Source of the DNA: Synechococcus sp. HW_metabat.54
GTDB taxonomy: Bacteria > Cyanobacteriota > Cyanobacteriia > PCC-6307 > Cyanobiaceae
DNA length: 6,938 bases
Direction: 5' to 3'
Assembly (NCBI GenBank): GCA_018623675.1
Contig: JAAZVJ010000051.1
Coordinates: 1-6,938, forward strand
The notes under the pieces are model-generated. The model had not been told where the DNA came from. It saw only the letters and a list, made by a program, of their open reading frames with translations, and did no database searches. Below, piece after piece: positions 1 to 6,555 of this stretch (positions are counted from its first letter, which is position 1; every line of letters begins with the position of its first letter). The position numbers were made by a program, and so were the translations under genes.

Positions 1-1
1 G

Positions 2-1840
2 AGAGTGCGCAACCGCTCAATGGCGTTTGGCCTGCTCTCCTTCTTGATCGGTTCTGCCACAGGGATTGCCATTGGCTGGTGGTTCAATTTCCCCCTGATT
101 CCATGCCTGCTACTGGGTGCACTGATGGCATCTCACACGCCCCTGGGCTACCCCATTGTTCGCAGCTATGGGGCGCAGCGTGACGAATCGGTGATCGTGA
201 GCGTTGGCGGAACAATCCTCACCGATATTGCATCACTACTTCTACTCGCCATCGCCCTTGGCATGGGCAAGGGAAACCTCACCACAGTTGGCTTCCTCGG
301 CCTCTTGGGCAGCATCGCCATTTTCGCCCTGGCGATTGTTCTAGGCATCCGCACTATTGGACGCCGGCTTTGGATGCGCAGCATTGCCGATGACAACAGA
401 GTTTTCCTGGCGGTCATTTTAACTTTATTCATCGCATCTCTTGGCGCCGAACTTGCGGGCGTAGAAAAAATCGTAGGAGCTTTTTTAGCAGGCTTAGCAG
501 TGAATTCTGTGCTGCCAGATAGCAAAGCAAAAGAACTAGTGATCTTTGTTGGTTCAGCACTTTTTATACCGATTTTTTATATCGACCTAGGCCTACGCCT
601 CGATCTCACCAGCATTGGCACCAGCCTGAGCAATTTTCAATTCACCGGCCTCATGCTTCTGGGGGCTCTGGGATGCAAAGGGATCAGCGCCTGGTTGGCC
701 GGCCGCTGGTATCGCTACAGCAAGCACCAGATGATGATGATCTGGTCGCTCACCATGCCGCAGGTTGCGGCCACCCTTGCGACCGCCTTCATCGGCTACC
801 AAGCCAACCTGCTGCCAGCCATCGTCCTCAACAGCGTGCTGGTGGTGATGGTGGTGACGGCCGCTCTGGGGCCAGTACTGACAGCACGCTCAGTCACCCG
901 CCTGGTGACACCGAACCCTCTTCAAGCCAGACCGAAAACCCACGACGGCTCGTCACCAACCATGGATGACAACGCAGGGGAGGTCGTCCGTCGCCCACTG
1001 CGAATCATGGTTCCAATTGCGAACCCCTCCACAGAGCGAGGTCTCCTGACCATGAGCGCACGCCTGTTGCGCGGCAGCGGAGGCAGCAGTGGCCAACTGC
1101 TGCCACTCGCCCTGGTTTGCCCCAGTCTTGAAGACGCCCGCGGCGGATTGAATCGAGCGATCGCAGCAGCCCGCACCCAGCTGCAACAAGCAGCTCTCGT
1201 CGGGGAAGAGCTACAGGTCGCGACCCAGTGCCTACTGCGTCTCGACGAAGACATTGCAGGCGGCATGAGTCGCAGCGCCCTCGAACAAGGTGCCGACCTT
1301 TTGATGATTGGCGCCGGCCGACCAGACAAGCTGCGCAATTGGCTGTTGGGTGATCTTGCCGATGGGGTGTGCCGTACAGCGCACTGCCCTGTGGTGGTCA
1401 CCAACCTTGGAGCAGAAGGATCCACCGAGCATCTGCAGCGAATCCTCGTACCGATTAAAGATCTCTCTGCGAGTGCTCGGGAACAGTTTGAACTCGCCCT
1501 GCGCCTGATGCTTTCAGCCCCAAACCAGCAGGACACCCACATCACCCTGCTCCATATTCACGATCCCCGCTACAGCGAGCAAGACCGTGGATGGATGCAA
1601 CAGGAACTCAACCATTGGCAACCCCAGGGAGAAGCAGCGACTCGCATCAGCATTGAATTGATGCGAGGTCCTGGCGTCGAAGGCAGGATCCAACAGCGTG
1701 CGAAGACCCACGATCTAGTAATTCTGCGCTCCCAGCGCCGCCGTGTCGGAGGCCTGCCCATCCCGGCGAGCGACCGCACCACCAGTTTGGTCAACCAGCT
1801 TCCATGCCCCTCCATGGTGATCAGCGAGCCATTGCTGTAG
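2..1840 (+). CDS. Cation:proton antiporter (CPA2/NapA-KefB type) with two C-terminal universal stress protein domains, 5'-partial
   Basis: Inner-membrane Na+(or K+)/H+ exchanger, probably for ion and pH homeostasis. The frame is open to the window's left edge, so the GTG at 5 is unlikely to be the true start; the first transmembrane helices are missing. Residue numbers count from that GTG. Residues 1-310 are a run of hydrophobic helices. They include ASHTPLGYPIV (42-52), a TM5-like GGTILTD segment with the likely ion-binding Asp74, VEKIVGAFLAGLAVN, and IPIFYIDLGLRLDL, all typical of CPA2 antiporters. Residues from about 329 to 611 are soluble. They hold two USP-like repeats, each opening with a beta strand (RIMVPIA near 333, RILVPIK near 479) and the first closing with AHCPVVV. 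The usual G-x2-G-x9-G-S/T ATP motif is degenerate in both. The fusion suggests cytoplasmic regulation of transport. The family call is firm; ion specificity is not known from sequence. Confidence 0.9.
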   Translation, partial: RVRNRSMAFGLLSFLIGSATGIAIGWWFNFPLIPCLLLGALMASHTPLGYPIVRSYGAQRDESVIVSVGGTILTDIASLLLLAIALGMGKGNLTTVGFLGLLGSIAIFALAIVLGIRTIGRRLWMRSIADDNRVFLAVILTLFIASLGAELAGVEKIVGAFLAGLAVNSVLPDSKAKELVIFVGSALFIPIFYIDLGLRLDLTSIGTSLSNFQFTGLMLLGALGCKGISAWLAGRWYRYSKHQMMMIWSLTMPQVAATLATAFIGYQANLLPAIVLNSVLVVMVVTAALGPVLTARSVTRLVTPNPLQARPKTHDGSSPTMDDNAGEVVRRPLRIMVPIANPSTERGLLTMSARLLRGSGGSSGQLLPLALVCPSLEDARGGLNRAIAAARTQLQQAALVGEELQVATQCLLRLDEDIAGGMSRSALEQGADLLMIGAGRPDKLRNWLLGDLADGVCRTAHCPVVVTNLGAEGSTEHLQRILVPIKDLSASAREQFELALRLMLSAPNQQDTHITLLHIHDPRYSEQDRGWMQQELNHWQPQGEAATRISIELMRGPGVEGRIQQRAKTHDLVILRSQRRRVGGLPIPASDRTTSLVNQLPCPSMVISEPLL

Positions 1841-1909
1841 GCAACGATCACCCACCCCAAAACCGAACGAATTCTTAAAAAGAGACCATGAGAGACCTAG
1901 TGTGATGGC
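1841..1909 (+). promoter_or_regulatory. Intergenic leader of the LCP gene with 7-bp direct repeat
   Basis: The only spacer between the antiporter and the LCP gene. It contains AGAGACC twice (1881-1887 and 1891-1897), ten bases apart, and a TTCTTAAAAA stretch just before. TAGTGT at 1898-1903 could serve as a weak -10, but it lies very close to the ATG at 1910 and I see no good -35. There is no Shine-Dalgarno sequence before the ATG. There is no terminator after the antiporter gene, so read-through is possible. A promoter or operator role is inferred from position only. Confidence 0.3.
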
Positions 1910-2848
1910 ATGAAAAAGCCCCAGCCCGAACGGATGCGACCACGGGCCAGATCACTGGCGATGTCCATCGTGCTGGGGCTGGGATCTGGTTTGGTTTTGG
2001 CCATTCCGCTCAGCACAGCGCTGATGCCGGAATCGAAAAAGACAACGGTCTTGGGATTTCCATTAACCAACCCTTTTACCTCCTGGGCTGGCATTGGAGA
2101 CCGAGAAGTTGTGGTGCTTGGGATGGATGCCGGCGGTGGAAACACCGACACGATGTTCACGATCCGGATTGACGAAGGAACCACAAAAATCACCCAAATC
2201 CCCCGCGACAGCTACATCAATTCGGCCCGCTATGGACCGATGAAGATCAATGCTCTGTATGCCTATGGCGGCACAGATGCAGTGAAGCAAGAGCTGAGCC
2301 GACTTCTAGGACGCCCCATCCATCACCACATGCTGGTGAACCTTGAAGGGATTCGCACCATCAGCGACCTCATGGGAGGCGTCACGGTGAATGTGCCGAA
2401 ACGTTTGTATTACGTCGACCGCTCTCAGGGGCTCTACATCGATCTTCAACCCGGCCCTCAGCTCTTAAAAGGAAAAGACCTGGAAGGATTTCTGCGTTGG
2501 CGCCATGACGGTTCTGGAGACTTTGGAAGACTCCAACGCCAGCAACTTGTGCTGAAGAGCCTGTTTGGCTCCATCACCAAGCCAGACAACATTGTTCAAC
2601 TCCCAGCCCTGATGACAGCGGCAGGGAGAAATCTCAAAACCGACCTCGGACCGATGGAGCTGGGGGGATTAATTACGGCGATGGGAACCACCCAGCTCAA
2701 AACCCATCAACTGGAAGCACGCCCATTCGACAAAGATGGCATTAGCTATCTCGACACCCAGTGGCCTGGGACGCAAAGCAAGCGATCAGTGCGAGAAGAA
2801 GAATCCGAAGTGGGCGATCACCGTTGGCGGTCTCGCCCACTTTTTTAA
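1910..2848 (+). CDS. LytR-CpsA-Psr (LCP) family protein
   Basis: Likely glycopolymer transferase (or related pyrophosphatase-type LCP enzyme) that attaches polymers from polyprenyl-pyrophosphate carriers to the cell envelope. It is a 312-residue protein with a basic N-terminus, one membrane anchor (about 16-38) and a periplasmic LCP domain (about 65-235). The signature residues are present: LGMDAGG (Asp73), TDTM (Asp80), IPRDSY (Arg99, Asp100), KINALYAYGG (113-121), the LMGGVTVNVP segment (154-163), and the distal arginines in RWRHDGSGDFGRLQRQQ (196-212; Arg196, Arg198, Asp204, Arg207, Arg210). An in-frame TAG at 1898 limits the start to ATG 1910; a second ATG at 1934 also precedes the anchor. 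The last dozen codons overlap a strong terminator hairpin, so the charged tail (SVREEESEVGDHRWRSRPLF) may be a recent extension. The natural polymer substrate in cyanobacteria cannot be read from sequence. Confidence 0.93.
   Translation: MKKPQPERMRPRARSLAMSIVLGLGSGLVLAIPLSTALMPESKKTTVLGFPLTNPFTSWAGIGDREVVVLGMDAGGGNTDTMFTIRIDEGTTKITQIPRDSYINSARYGPMKINALYAYGGTDAVKQELSRLLGRPIHHHMLVNLEGIRTISDLMGGVTVNVPKRLYYVDRSQGLYIDLQPGPQLLKGKDLEGFLRWRHDGSGDFGRLQRQQLVLKSLFGSITKPDNIVQLPALMTAAGRNLKTDLGPMELGGLITAMGTTQLKTHQLEARPFDKDGISYLDTQWPGTQSKRSVREEESEVGDHRWRSRPLF
2808..2847 (+). terminator. Intrinsic terminator inside the 3' end of the LCP gene
   Basis: AAGTGGGCGA (2808-2817) pairs perfectly with TCGCCCACTT (2833-2842). 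The 15-base interior can add a second stem, ACCG/CGGT around TTGG. A run of six T (2841-2846) follows at once. This is a textbook rho-independent terminator for plus-strand transcripts, yet it lies wholly or almost wholly before the LCP stop codon (TAA 2846-2848). Read on the minus strand, the same hairpin sits just beyond the CyanoP stop. There it is followed by CGGATTCTTCTTC rather than a clean U-tract, so it would be a weaker terminator for that gene. Confidence 0.88.
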
Positions 2849-2852
2849 GTGC

Positions 2853-3407
2853 TCAGATCAACAAGGTGAAGGACTGAATCACATTCTCGAAGAGCCCTTT
2901 GACCTTGGGCCAGCGACTTTCATTGGTGCTGGTTGCCAGGGTGTACAAACGGCCGCGATCGACCACAACCGTGGCCAGCTCATGGCGGTCACGATCTTGA
3001 AGGTGCACAGCAAATTCCAGGTCATAGAAGGTATGACCCGATGCCTCGCGCTCCTTGGCGGACACCAGGTCGGCGTCACGACCACTGCCCTCGGGAGCAA
3101 TCACATCGCGACGCAGACGTTCACCCACGGCGACTGCACTGCCGAGCTGTTCCAACTCATCGTCGGCATCCACATCCGACACCACCAGGCTCACGGTCTC
3201 ATCGCTGTTGATCAGATCGTGAAAGACCACTTGGGGCCCACCGGACACGGCCACCCGGCTCCAACCGGTTGGGTAGAGAAAGGCGTATCGACCATCAGGG
3301 CTTTGGAAGGAATTGAGACCGCCTCCACCGCCGCTGCAGGCAGTCAGCATCAACACACACACCACCGCAAGCATCTGACGCAACGGAGAGCGGAAGAACG
3401 AACCCAT
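2853..3407 (-). CDS. psbP: CyanoP, PsbP-like photosystem II lipoprotein
   Basis: Lumenal-side thylakoid lipoprotein related to plant PsbP. In cyanobacteria it associates with photosystem II and is linked to its assembly or stability. From ATG 3407 it is 184 residues: a short basic N-terminus, a hydrophobic segment, and lipobox LTAC with the acylated Cys at 24, followed by a glycine-rich linker. The PsbP fold then begins with FQSPDGRYAFLYPTGW and ends with FENVIQSFTLLI, as expected for the family. A TTG codon directly upstream (3408-3410) could add one residue; ATG is preferred. An AGGG (3411-3414, minus sense) is the only Shine-Dalgarno-like sequence, and its spacing is very short. The gene converges on the LCP gene with only 4 bases between stop codons and diverges from recR. 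Confidence 0.92.
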   Translation of the reverse strand: MGSFFRSPLRQMLAVVCVLMLTACSGGGGGLNSFQSPDGRYAFLYPTGWSRVAVSGGPQVVFHDLINSDETVSLVVSDVDADDELEQLGSAVAVGERLRRDVIAPEGSGRDADLVSAKEREASGHTFYDLEFAVHLQDRDRHELATVVVDRGRLYTLATSTNESRWPKVKGLFENVIQSFTLLI

Positions 3408-3410
3408 CAA

Positions 3411-3480
3411 CCCTGATCGTGACCTGAAGCCATTCTGCCCTGGACACCCTGCCTAGATTTCCACCATTCGCGGCAGATCC
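3411..3480. promoter_or_regulatory. Divergent psbP / recR intergenic region
   Basis: This gap separates the divergent CyanoP and recR genes and must hold or adjoin the promoters of both, judging by position. I could not find a convincing -35/-10 pair on either strand. TAGATT at 3454-3459 resembles a -10 element on the plus strand, but the hexamer at the expected -35 distance is poor. Part of the right side is probably coding for the recR N-terminus, because the recR frame is open from 3457. Confidence 0.35.
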
Positions 3481-3510
3481 CTGAGCGGCTTCACTCGACC
3501 GCTGGCCCGG

Positions 3511-4080
3511 TTGATCGATCAATTTGAACGCCTACCTGGCATTGGCCCCCGTACCGCCCAGAGGTTGGCCCTCCATCTGTTGCGCCAACCGGAGGAGCAG
3601 ATCCAGAGTTTTGCGGAAGCGTTATTGGCTGCCCGAAGCCAAGTGGGGCAATGTCAGACCTGTTTTCACCTCAGCGCTGAACCGAGCTGTGAAATTTGCC
3701 GCAATCCCGAGCGAGCCACGGGAATGCTCTGCGTGGTGGCTGATTCACGGGATCTTCTCGCCCTTGAACGCACCCGGGAATACGCCGGTCGCTATCACGT
3801 ATTGGGTGGACTGATTTCGCCGATGGATGGGATTGGGCCCGAGATGCTTCAGATCACAAGCCTTGTGCAACGGGTGGAGCACGAAGCGATCGAGGAAGTG
3901 ATCCTGGCGCTGACCCCAAGCGTGGAAGGTGACACCACATCGCTGTATCTGGCGCGCCTGCTTAAACCATTCACGATCGTGAGTCGCATTGCCTACGGCC
4001 TGCCGGTTGGAAGCGAATTGGAATACGCCGACGACGTCACGCTGAGCCGGGCCCTTGAAGGCCGGCGCGCCGTTGACTAA
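3511..4080 (+). CDS. recR: Recombination mediator protein RecR
   Basis: RecR acts with RecF and RecO to load RecA on single-strand gaps during recombinational repair. Numbered from TTG 3511, the domains are: helix-hairpin-helix ([17 protein letters not shown], 8-24), a four-cysteine zinc finger (Cys48, Cys51, Cys60, Cys63), and a Toprim domain (about 72-165) containing [10 protein letters not shown] and [12 protein letters not shown]. The C-terminal part has the Walker-B-like [14 protein letters not shown] region. At 189 residues it is slightly short for the family. The frame stays open upstream to 3457, after a TAG at 3454. It encodes FTRPLARL just before the annotated start, matching the N-terminal helix usual in RecR. 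No ATG, GTG or TTG lies in that extension, so the true start may be non-standard (CTG 3481, or ATT 3457 or 3466). lipA follows after 19 bases. Confidence 0.95.
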   Translation: MIDQFERLPGIGPRTAQRLALHLLRQPEEQIQSFAEALLAARSQVGQCQTCFHLSAEPSCEICRNPERATGMLCVVADSRDLLALERTREYAGRYHVLGGLISPMDGIGPEMLQITSLVQRVEHEAIEEVILALTPSVEGDTTSLYLARLLKPFTIVSRIAYGLPVGSELEYADDVTLSRALEGRRAVD

Positions 4081-4084
4081 CGCC

Positions 4085-4089
4085 AGGAG
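4085..4089 (+). promoter_or_regulatory. Shine-Dalgarno sequence of lipA
   Basis: AGGAG lies in the 19-base gap between the recR stop and lipA. It is 10 bases before ATG 4100 and 7 bases before the in-frame GTG 4097. It rules out the longer reading from TTG 4055, which would begin inside recR with a non-conserved extension. It is one of the few clear ribosome binding sites in the window. Confidence 0.6.
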
Positions 4090-4099
4090 CCGAACTGTG

Positions 4100-5029
4100 A
4101 TGAGCAAGCCAAGTCGGTACAGCACAATCCGCCCCCATGAGCGCTTACCCGACTGGCTGCGTCGCCCCATCGGCAACGTCTCCCAGTTGGAAACGGTGCA
4201 AAATCTGGTGAAGGAGCGTGGCCTGCACACAATCTGCGAAGAAGGCCGTTGCCCCAACCGAGGTGAGTGCTATGCAGCGGGTACAGCCACCTTCCTTCTC
4301 GGTGGGTCGATCTGCACGCGCAGTTGTGCCTTTTGCCAGGTGGACAAAGGCAAGGCCCCCATGGCTCTCGATCCCCACGAAGGCCAGCAGATCGCTGATG
4401 CCGTCATCCAGATGGGGCTGCGCTACGTGGTGCTGACTGCCGTTGCTCGCGACGACCTGAGCGATCACGGTGCAGGACTCTTCACCGCTGCGATGGCAGC
4501 CATCCGAGAGCGCAATCCCCTGGTTCTGATTGAAGTGCTCACACCTGATTTTTGGGGAGGTCATCCCGACCTCAACACTGGCCTGGCGGCGCAACGGTCC
4601 CGTCTCAATACGGTGCTGGAGGCAGAGCCGGTGTGTTTCAACCACAACCTGGAAACCGTGAAACGCCTACAGGGTGAGGTGCGGCGCGGTGCCACCTACA
4701 GCCGGTCGATCGGCCTTCTCGCCGCCGCCAAGGAACTGGCACCAGCCATTCCCACAAAAAGCGGGCTGATGCTCGGGCTGGGGGAAACCGCGGAAGAAGT
4801 GGTGGAAGCCATGGCCGATCTCCGCAGCGCTGGCTGCGAGCGCCTCACCCTGGGGCAGTACCTAAGACCTTCACTGGCCCACATTCCAGTGCAGCGTTAT
4901 TGGCATCCCGATGAATTCGAGGCATTGGGGCAAACCGCTCGAGACATGGGCTTCGCGCACGTGCGCAGTGGTCCCCTGGTGCGGAGCAGCTATCACGCTG
5001 CCATGCCCTCCGAGGCGAGCACGCCTTAA
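4100..5029 (+). CDS. lipA: Lipoyl synthase (radical SAM)
   Basis: Inserts two sulfur atoms at C6 and C8 of protein-bound octanoyl groups, making the lipoyl cofactor of 2-oxoacid dehydrogenases and glycine cleavage H protein. From ATG 4100 it is 309 residues, a normal length. The auxiliary 4Fe-4S cluster ligands are [12 protein letters not shown] (Cys46, Cys51, Cys57), and the radical SAM cluster is CTRSCAFC (Cys72, Cys76, Cys79). The C-terminal RSSY (295-298), which contributes the conserved serine ligand, is intact, as are TSKSG-like [13 protein letters not shown] and the LRPS motif. All catalytic residues I can check are present. GTG 4097 is an alternative start one codon upstream. It is probably cotranscribed with recR. 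Its TAA overlaps the stop codon of the converging GNAT-like gene. Many cyanobacteria carry two lipA paralogues; I cannot tell which this is. Confidence 0.96.
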   Translation: MSKPSRYSTIRPHERLPDWLRRPIGNVSQLETVQNLVKERGLHTICEEGRCPNRGECYAAGTATFLLGGSICTRSCAFCQVDKGKAPMALDPHEGQQIADAVIQMGLRYVVLTAVARDDLSDHGAGLFTAAMAAIRERNPLVLIEVLTPDFWGGHPDLNTGLAAQRSRLNTVLEAEPVCFNHNLETVKRLQGEVRRGATYSRSIGLLAAAKELAPAIPTKSGLMLGLGETAEEVVEAMADLRSAGCERLTLGQYLRPSLAHIPVQRYWHPDEFEALGQTARDMGFAHVRSGPLVRSSYHAAMPSEASTP

Positions 5030-5559
5030 CCCAAAGGGCACTCAGGGCTTGGGGCAACGGCCTTCTGCCAACGCCGAGCGGCCCGTGCCAACACCACCTG
5101 GCACTCCCCCACCATCAATTGCCCTGCTCCGCCCCAGATCAGACGCAAGGGCAAATCAGCAGGGGCAGCCCCTAAACGACGCGTCGAACGAAACCCCAAG
5201 GCTTGGAAGTAGCGCACTAACCGTTGGTGTTGGAGGGATTCGTCTTCAATGGCCAGCAGCCTGGCCTGCCGACAGGGCGTGGCTTCCAGAGCCCAGGCAA
5301 GCGTTGCCGCCCACACCAGAGCACCAACCCCAGCAGGTGCCTGGGGAACGACCCGCATCGTGTCGAGCTGCAAGCCCCGCTTCCCGCCATGGGCCCAAGC
5401 CTTCATTTCCCCCAACAACTGAAGCCGGCCCTCCTGGATGGGTTGAGCGACCACCAACCGCAGAGTCCAGAGCCCCAATGGACGACTCACCTGCAGACGC
5501 AACAGCAAACCCTGCTCCCGGGCCTGTTGTTCAAGTTGTTCAAGCGTGGGATCCACCAT
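5026..5559 (-). CDS. GNAT-like acetyltransferase-fold protein, uncharacterised
   Basis: Protein of 177 residues without signal peptide or membrane segment, probably cytosolic. I recognise no specific orthologue. The central part resembles the GNAT fold: a beta strand LDTMRVVP (65-72), then a P-loop-like turn [10 protein letters not shown] (73-82; Gly77, Gly79) in the acetyl-CoA position, a helix, a strand ARLLAIED (99-106), and YFQALGF (117-123), which matches the common motif B ending. The N-terminal 60 residues have no recognisable motif. Enzyme activity and substrate are unknown. It is the last gene of the minus-strand operon. Its ATG lies 3 bases after the GST-DUF952 stop, with no Shine-Dalgarno sequence, which suggests translational coupling. 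Its stop (TAA, plus-strand tta 5026-5028) overlaps the lipA stop. The gene is real by context; the GNAT assignment is moderate. Confidence 0.75.
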   Translation of the reverse strand: MVDPTLEQLEQQAREQGLLLRLQVSRPLGLWTLRLVVAQPIQEGRLQLLGEMKAWAHGGKRGLQLDTMRVVPQAPAGVGALVWAATLAWALEATPCRQARLLAIEDESLQHQRLVRYFQALGFRSTRRLGAAPADLPLRLIWGGAGQLMVGECQVVLARAARRWQKAVAPSPECPLG

Positions 5560-5562
5560 CCG

Positions 5563-6555
5563 TTAACGGTGAGGATATGGCTCTACAGCAGTGACCGCCT
5601 CGAGAGGCAAGGGTCCATACAAATGGGGGAACAACTCGCCCGTGGGAGCCGGATCGGCACGCAGGGGAGATGGCAACTGTTGAGGGTCAATGGTCAGCAA
5701 GAGCACATCCGCAGCATCCCTGTAGAAGCGTTGATACGTGGCCTCCACTTGCGCCGCAGTGGAGGCATGGAGAAACCCCACCTGTTCCAACGTCATGCCA
5801 CGGGTTGAGATCCGATAAGCCCCTTCAGCTTGGGCTTGCCGCCAATCCGCTTGAAGCGCCAAGTGAAACAAGGGCTGATCAACGGGCATAGCACTGGCAT
5901 CGGCGGGAAACATCAGCGGTTGATCCCCCTCTTGCCAGGGATCCCGTCGCACCATCAGGCGCTCAAAATCGGGGGATTCCAGGAATCGCTGCAACCAGAG
6001 TCGTAAGGGTGCAAGGGCAGGAGCCTGATCAAATCCCTCAGGATCGGCGATCCTCCACTGGCGCACAAAGGGCCAAAGAGCGACATCAGCCAGGGTGCAG
6101 CGCTCTGTGACCAGCCAACCGTGCGCCTCAATCTGTTCCGACCAAGTGCGCAAGATGGTCAGCCCCTGCTCTTGATGCTGCTCGCGGCTGACATCGGGAT
6201 AGCGATCGGCGTATTTGAAGCGATCGAGGTGGTGCTTGAAAGACCCATCGTTTTGCGCGATCAACGCATCAATCGATTGCCGTTGCTGGGGCGTCAACAT
6301 CAAGCCGCGCCAATCGCAAGGATCGCCTTGCTCCAAGGCCCAGCGCATGATGGCAAGGCTCTCATCGATCACCTCTCCATGCGAGGTGATCAAGACAGGC
6401 ACCGTGGCCTTCGGAGAAACCGCCATGAGAGAAGGCGGTTTGCTGCGCAGCGCCACCTCCCGCCACTCCACCAGCAATCCCAACTTCAGCAAAGTCCAAC
6501 GGGCCCGCATGGCGTAAGGACAACGCCGGAAGCTGTAGAGCACGGGGTGAAGCAT
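5563..6555 (-). CDS. Glutathione S-transferase domain fused to DUF952
   Basis: Two-domain cytosolic protein of 330 residues. Residues 1-75 are a thioredoxin-fold GST N-terminal domain with glutaredoxin-like RRCPYAMRAR (Cys12 as likely nucleophile, as in omega or glutaredoxin-2-like GSTs), the cis-proline VPVL (Pro53) and the glutathione-binding DES (Glu65-Ser66). Residues about 85-205 are the all-helical C-terminal GST domain, with TLADVALWPFVRQW typical of its core. After a linker, residues 228-330 (plus-strand 5566-5874) match DUF952: LFHLAL (His231), GAY (Tyr247), VGFLHAST (His263) and LFPHLYGPL (309-316). DUF952 has been grouped with ADP-ribosyltransferase-like folds, but its function is not established. 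The ATG overlaps the trhO stop in TAATG, so translation is probably coupled. The GST activity suggested is thiol-transfer or dehydroascorbate-type reduction rather than classical conjugation; this is inference. Confidence 0.92.
   Translation of the reverse strand: MLHPVLYSFRRCPYAMRARWTLLKLGLLVEWREVALRSKPPSLMAVSPKATVPVLITSHGEVIDESLAIMRWALEQGDPCDWRGLMLTPQQRQSIDALIAQNDGSFKHHLDRFKYADRYPDVSREQHQEQGLTILRTWSEQIEAHGWLVTERCTLADVALWPFVRQWRIADPEGFDQAPALAPLRLWLQRFLESPDFERLMVRRDPWQEGDQPLMFPADASAMPVDQPLFHLALQADWRQAQAEGAYRISTRGMTLEQVGFLHASTAAQVEATYQRFYRDAADVLLLTIDPQQLPSPLRADPAPTGELFPHLYGPLPLEAVTAVEPYPHR
6367..6391. repeat. Perfect 9-bp inverted repeat inside the GST domain
   Basis: GATCACCTC (6367-6375) and GAGGTGATC (6383-6391) flank the 7-base loop TCCATGC. 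The hairpin lies in coding sequence for the ITSHGEVID segment of the GST domain. Neither strand has a T-run after it, so it is not an intrinsic terminator. It may be chance arising from the codons. Confidence 0.5.

Noticed and set aside
221..226. Thr-Asp instead of Asp-Asp/Asn-Asp in antiporter TM5
   Set aside because: The GGTI-x-TD form is, as far as I recall, usual for this antiporter subfamily, so it is not a lost catalytic residue.
1157..1164. GCGATCGC octamer (HIP1-like)
   Set aside because: I found only one copy in nearly 7 kb, so there is no HIP1 enrichment; it falls in ordinary coding sequence.
922..1545. Long minus-strand open frame opposite the antiporter gene
   Set aside because: Arg/Ser-rich, low-complexity product with no recognisable domain, fully antisense to a well-supported gene; a shadow frame.
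2736..3416. Plus-strand open frame of about 226 codons opposite the CyanoP gene
   Set aside because: His/Thr/Gly-rich translation without domain features, antisense to a clear lipoprotein gene; it also runs through the terminator.
3511..3522. Perfect 12-bp palindrome TTGATCGATCAA at the recR TTG
   Set aside because: It encodes conserved LIDQ residues of RecR, and GATC-rich palindromes arise easily from these codons; no independent sign of an operator.
4911..5594. Plus-strand open frame of about 227 codons across the lipA end and GNAT-like gene
   Set aside because: Pro/Arg-rich composition typical of an out-of-frame reading of GC-rich DNA; it overlaps two supported genes.
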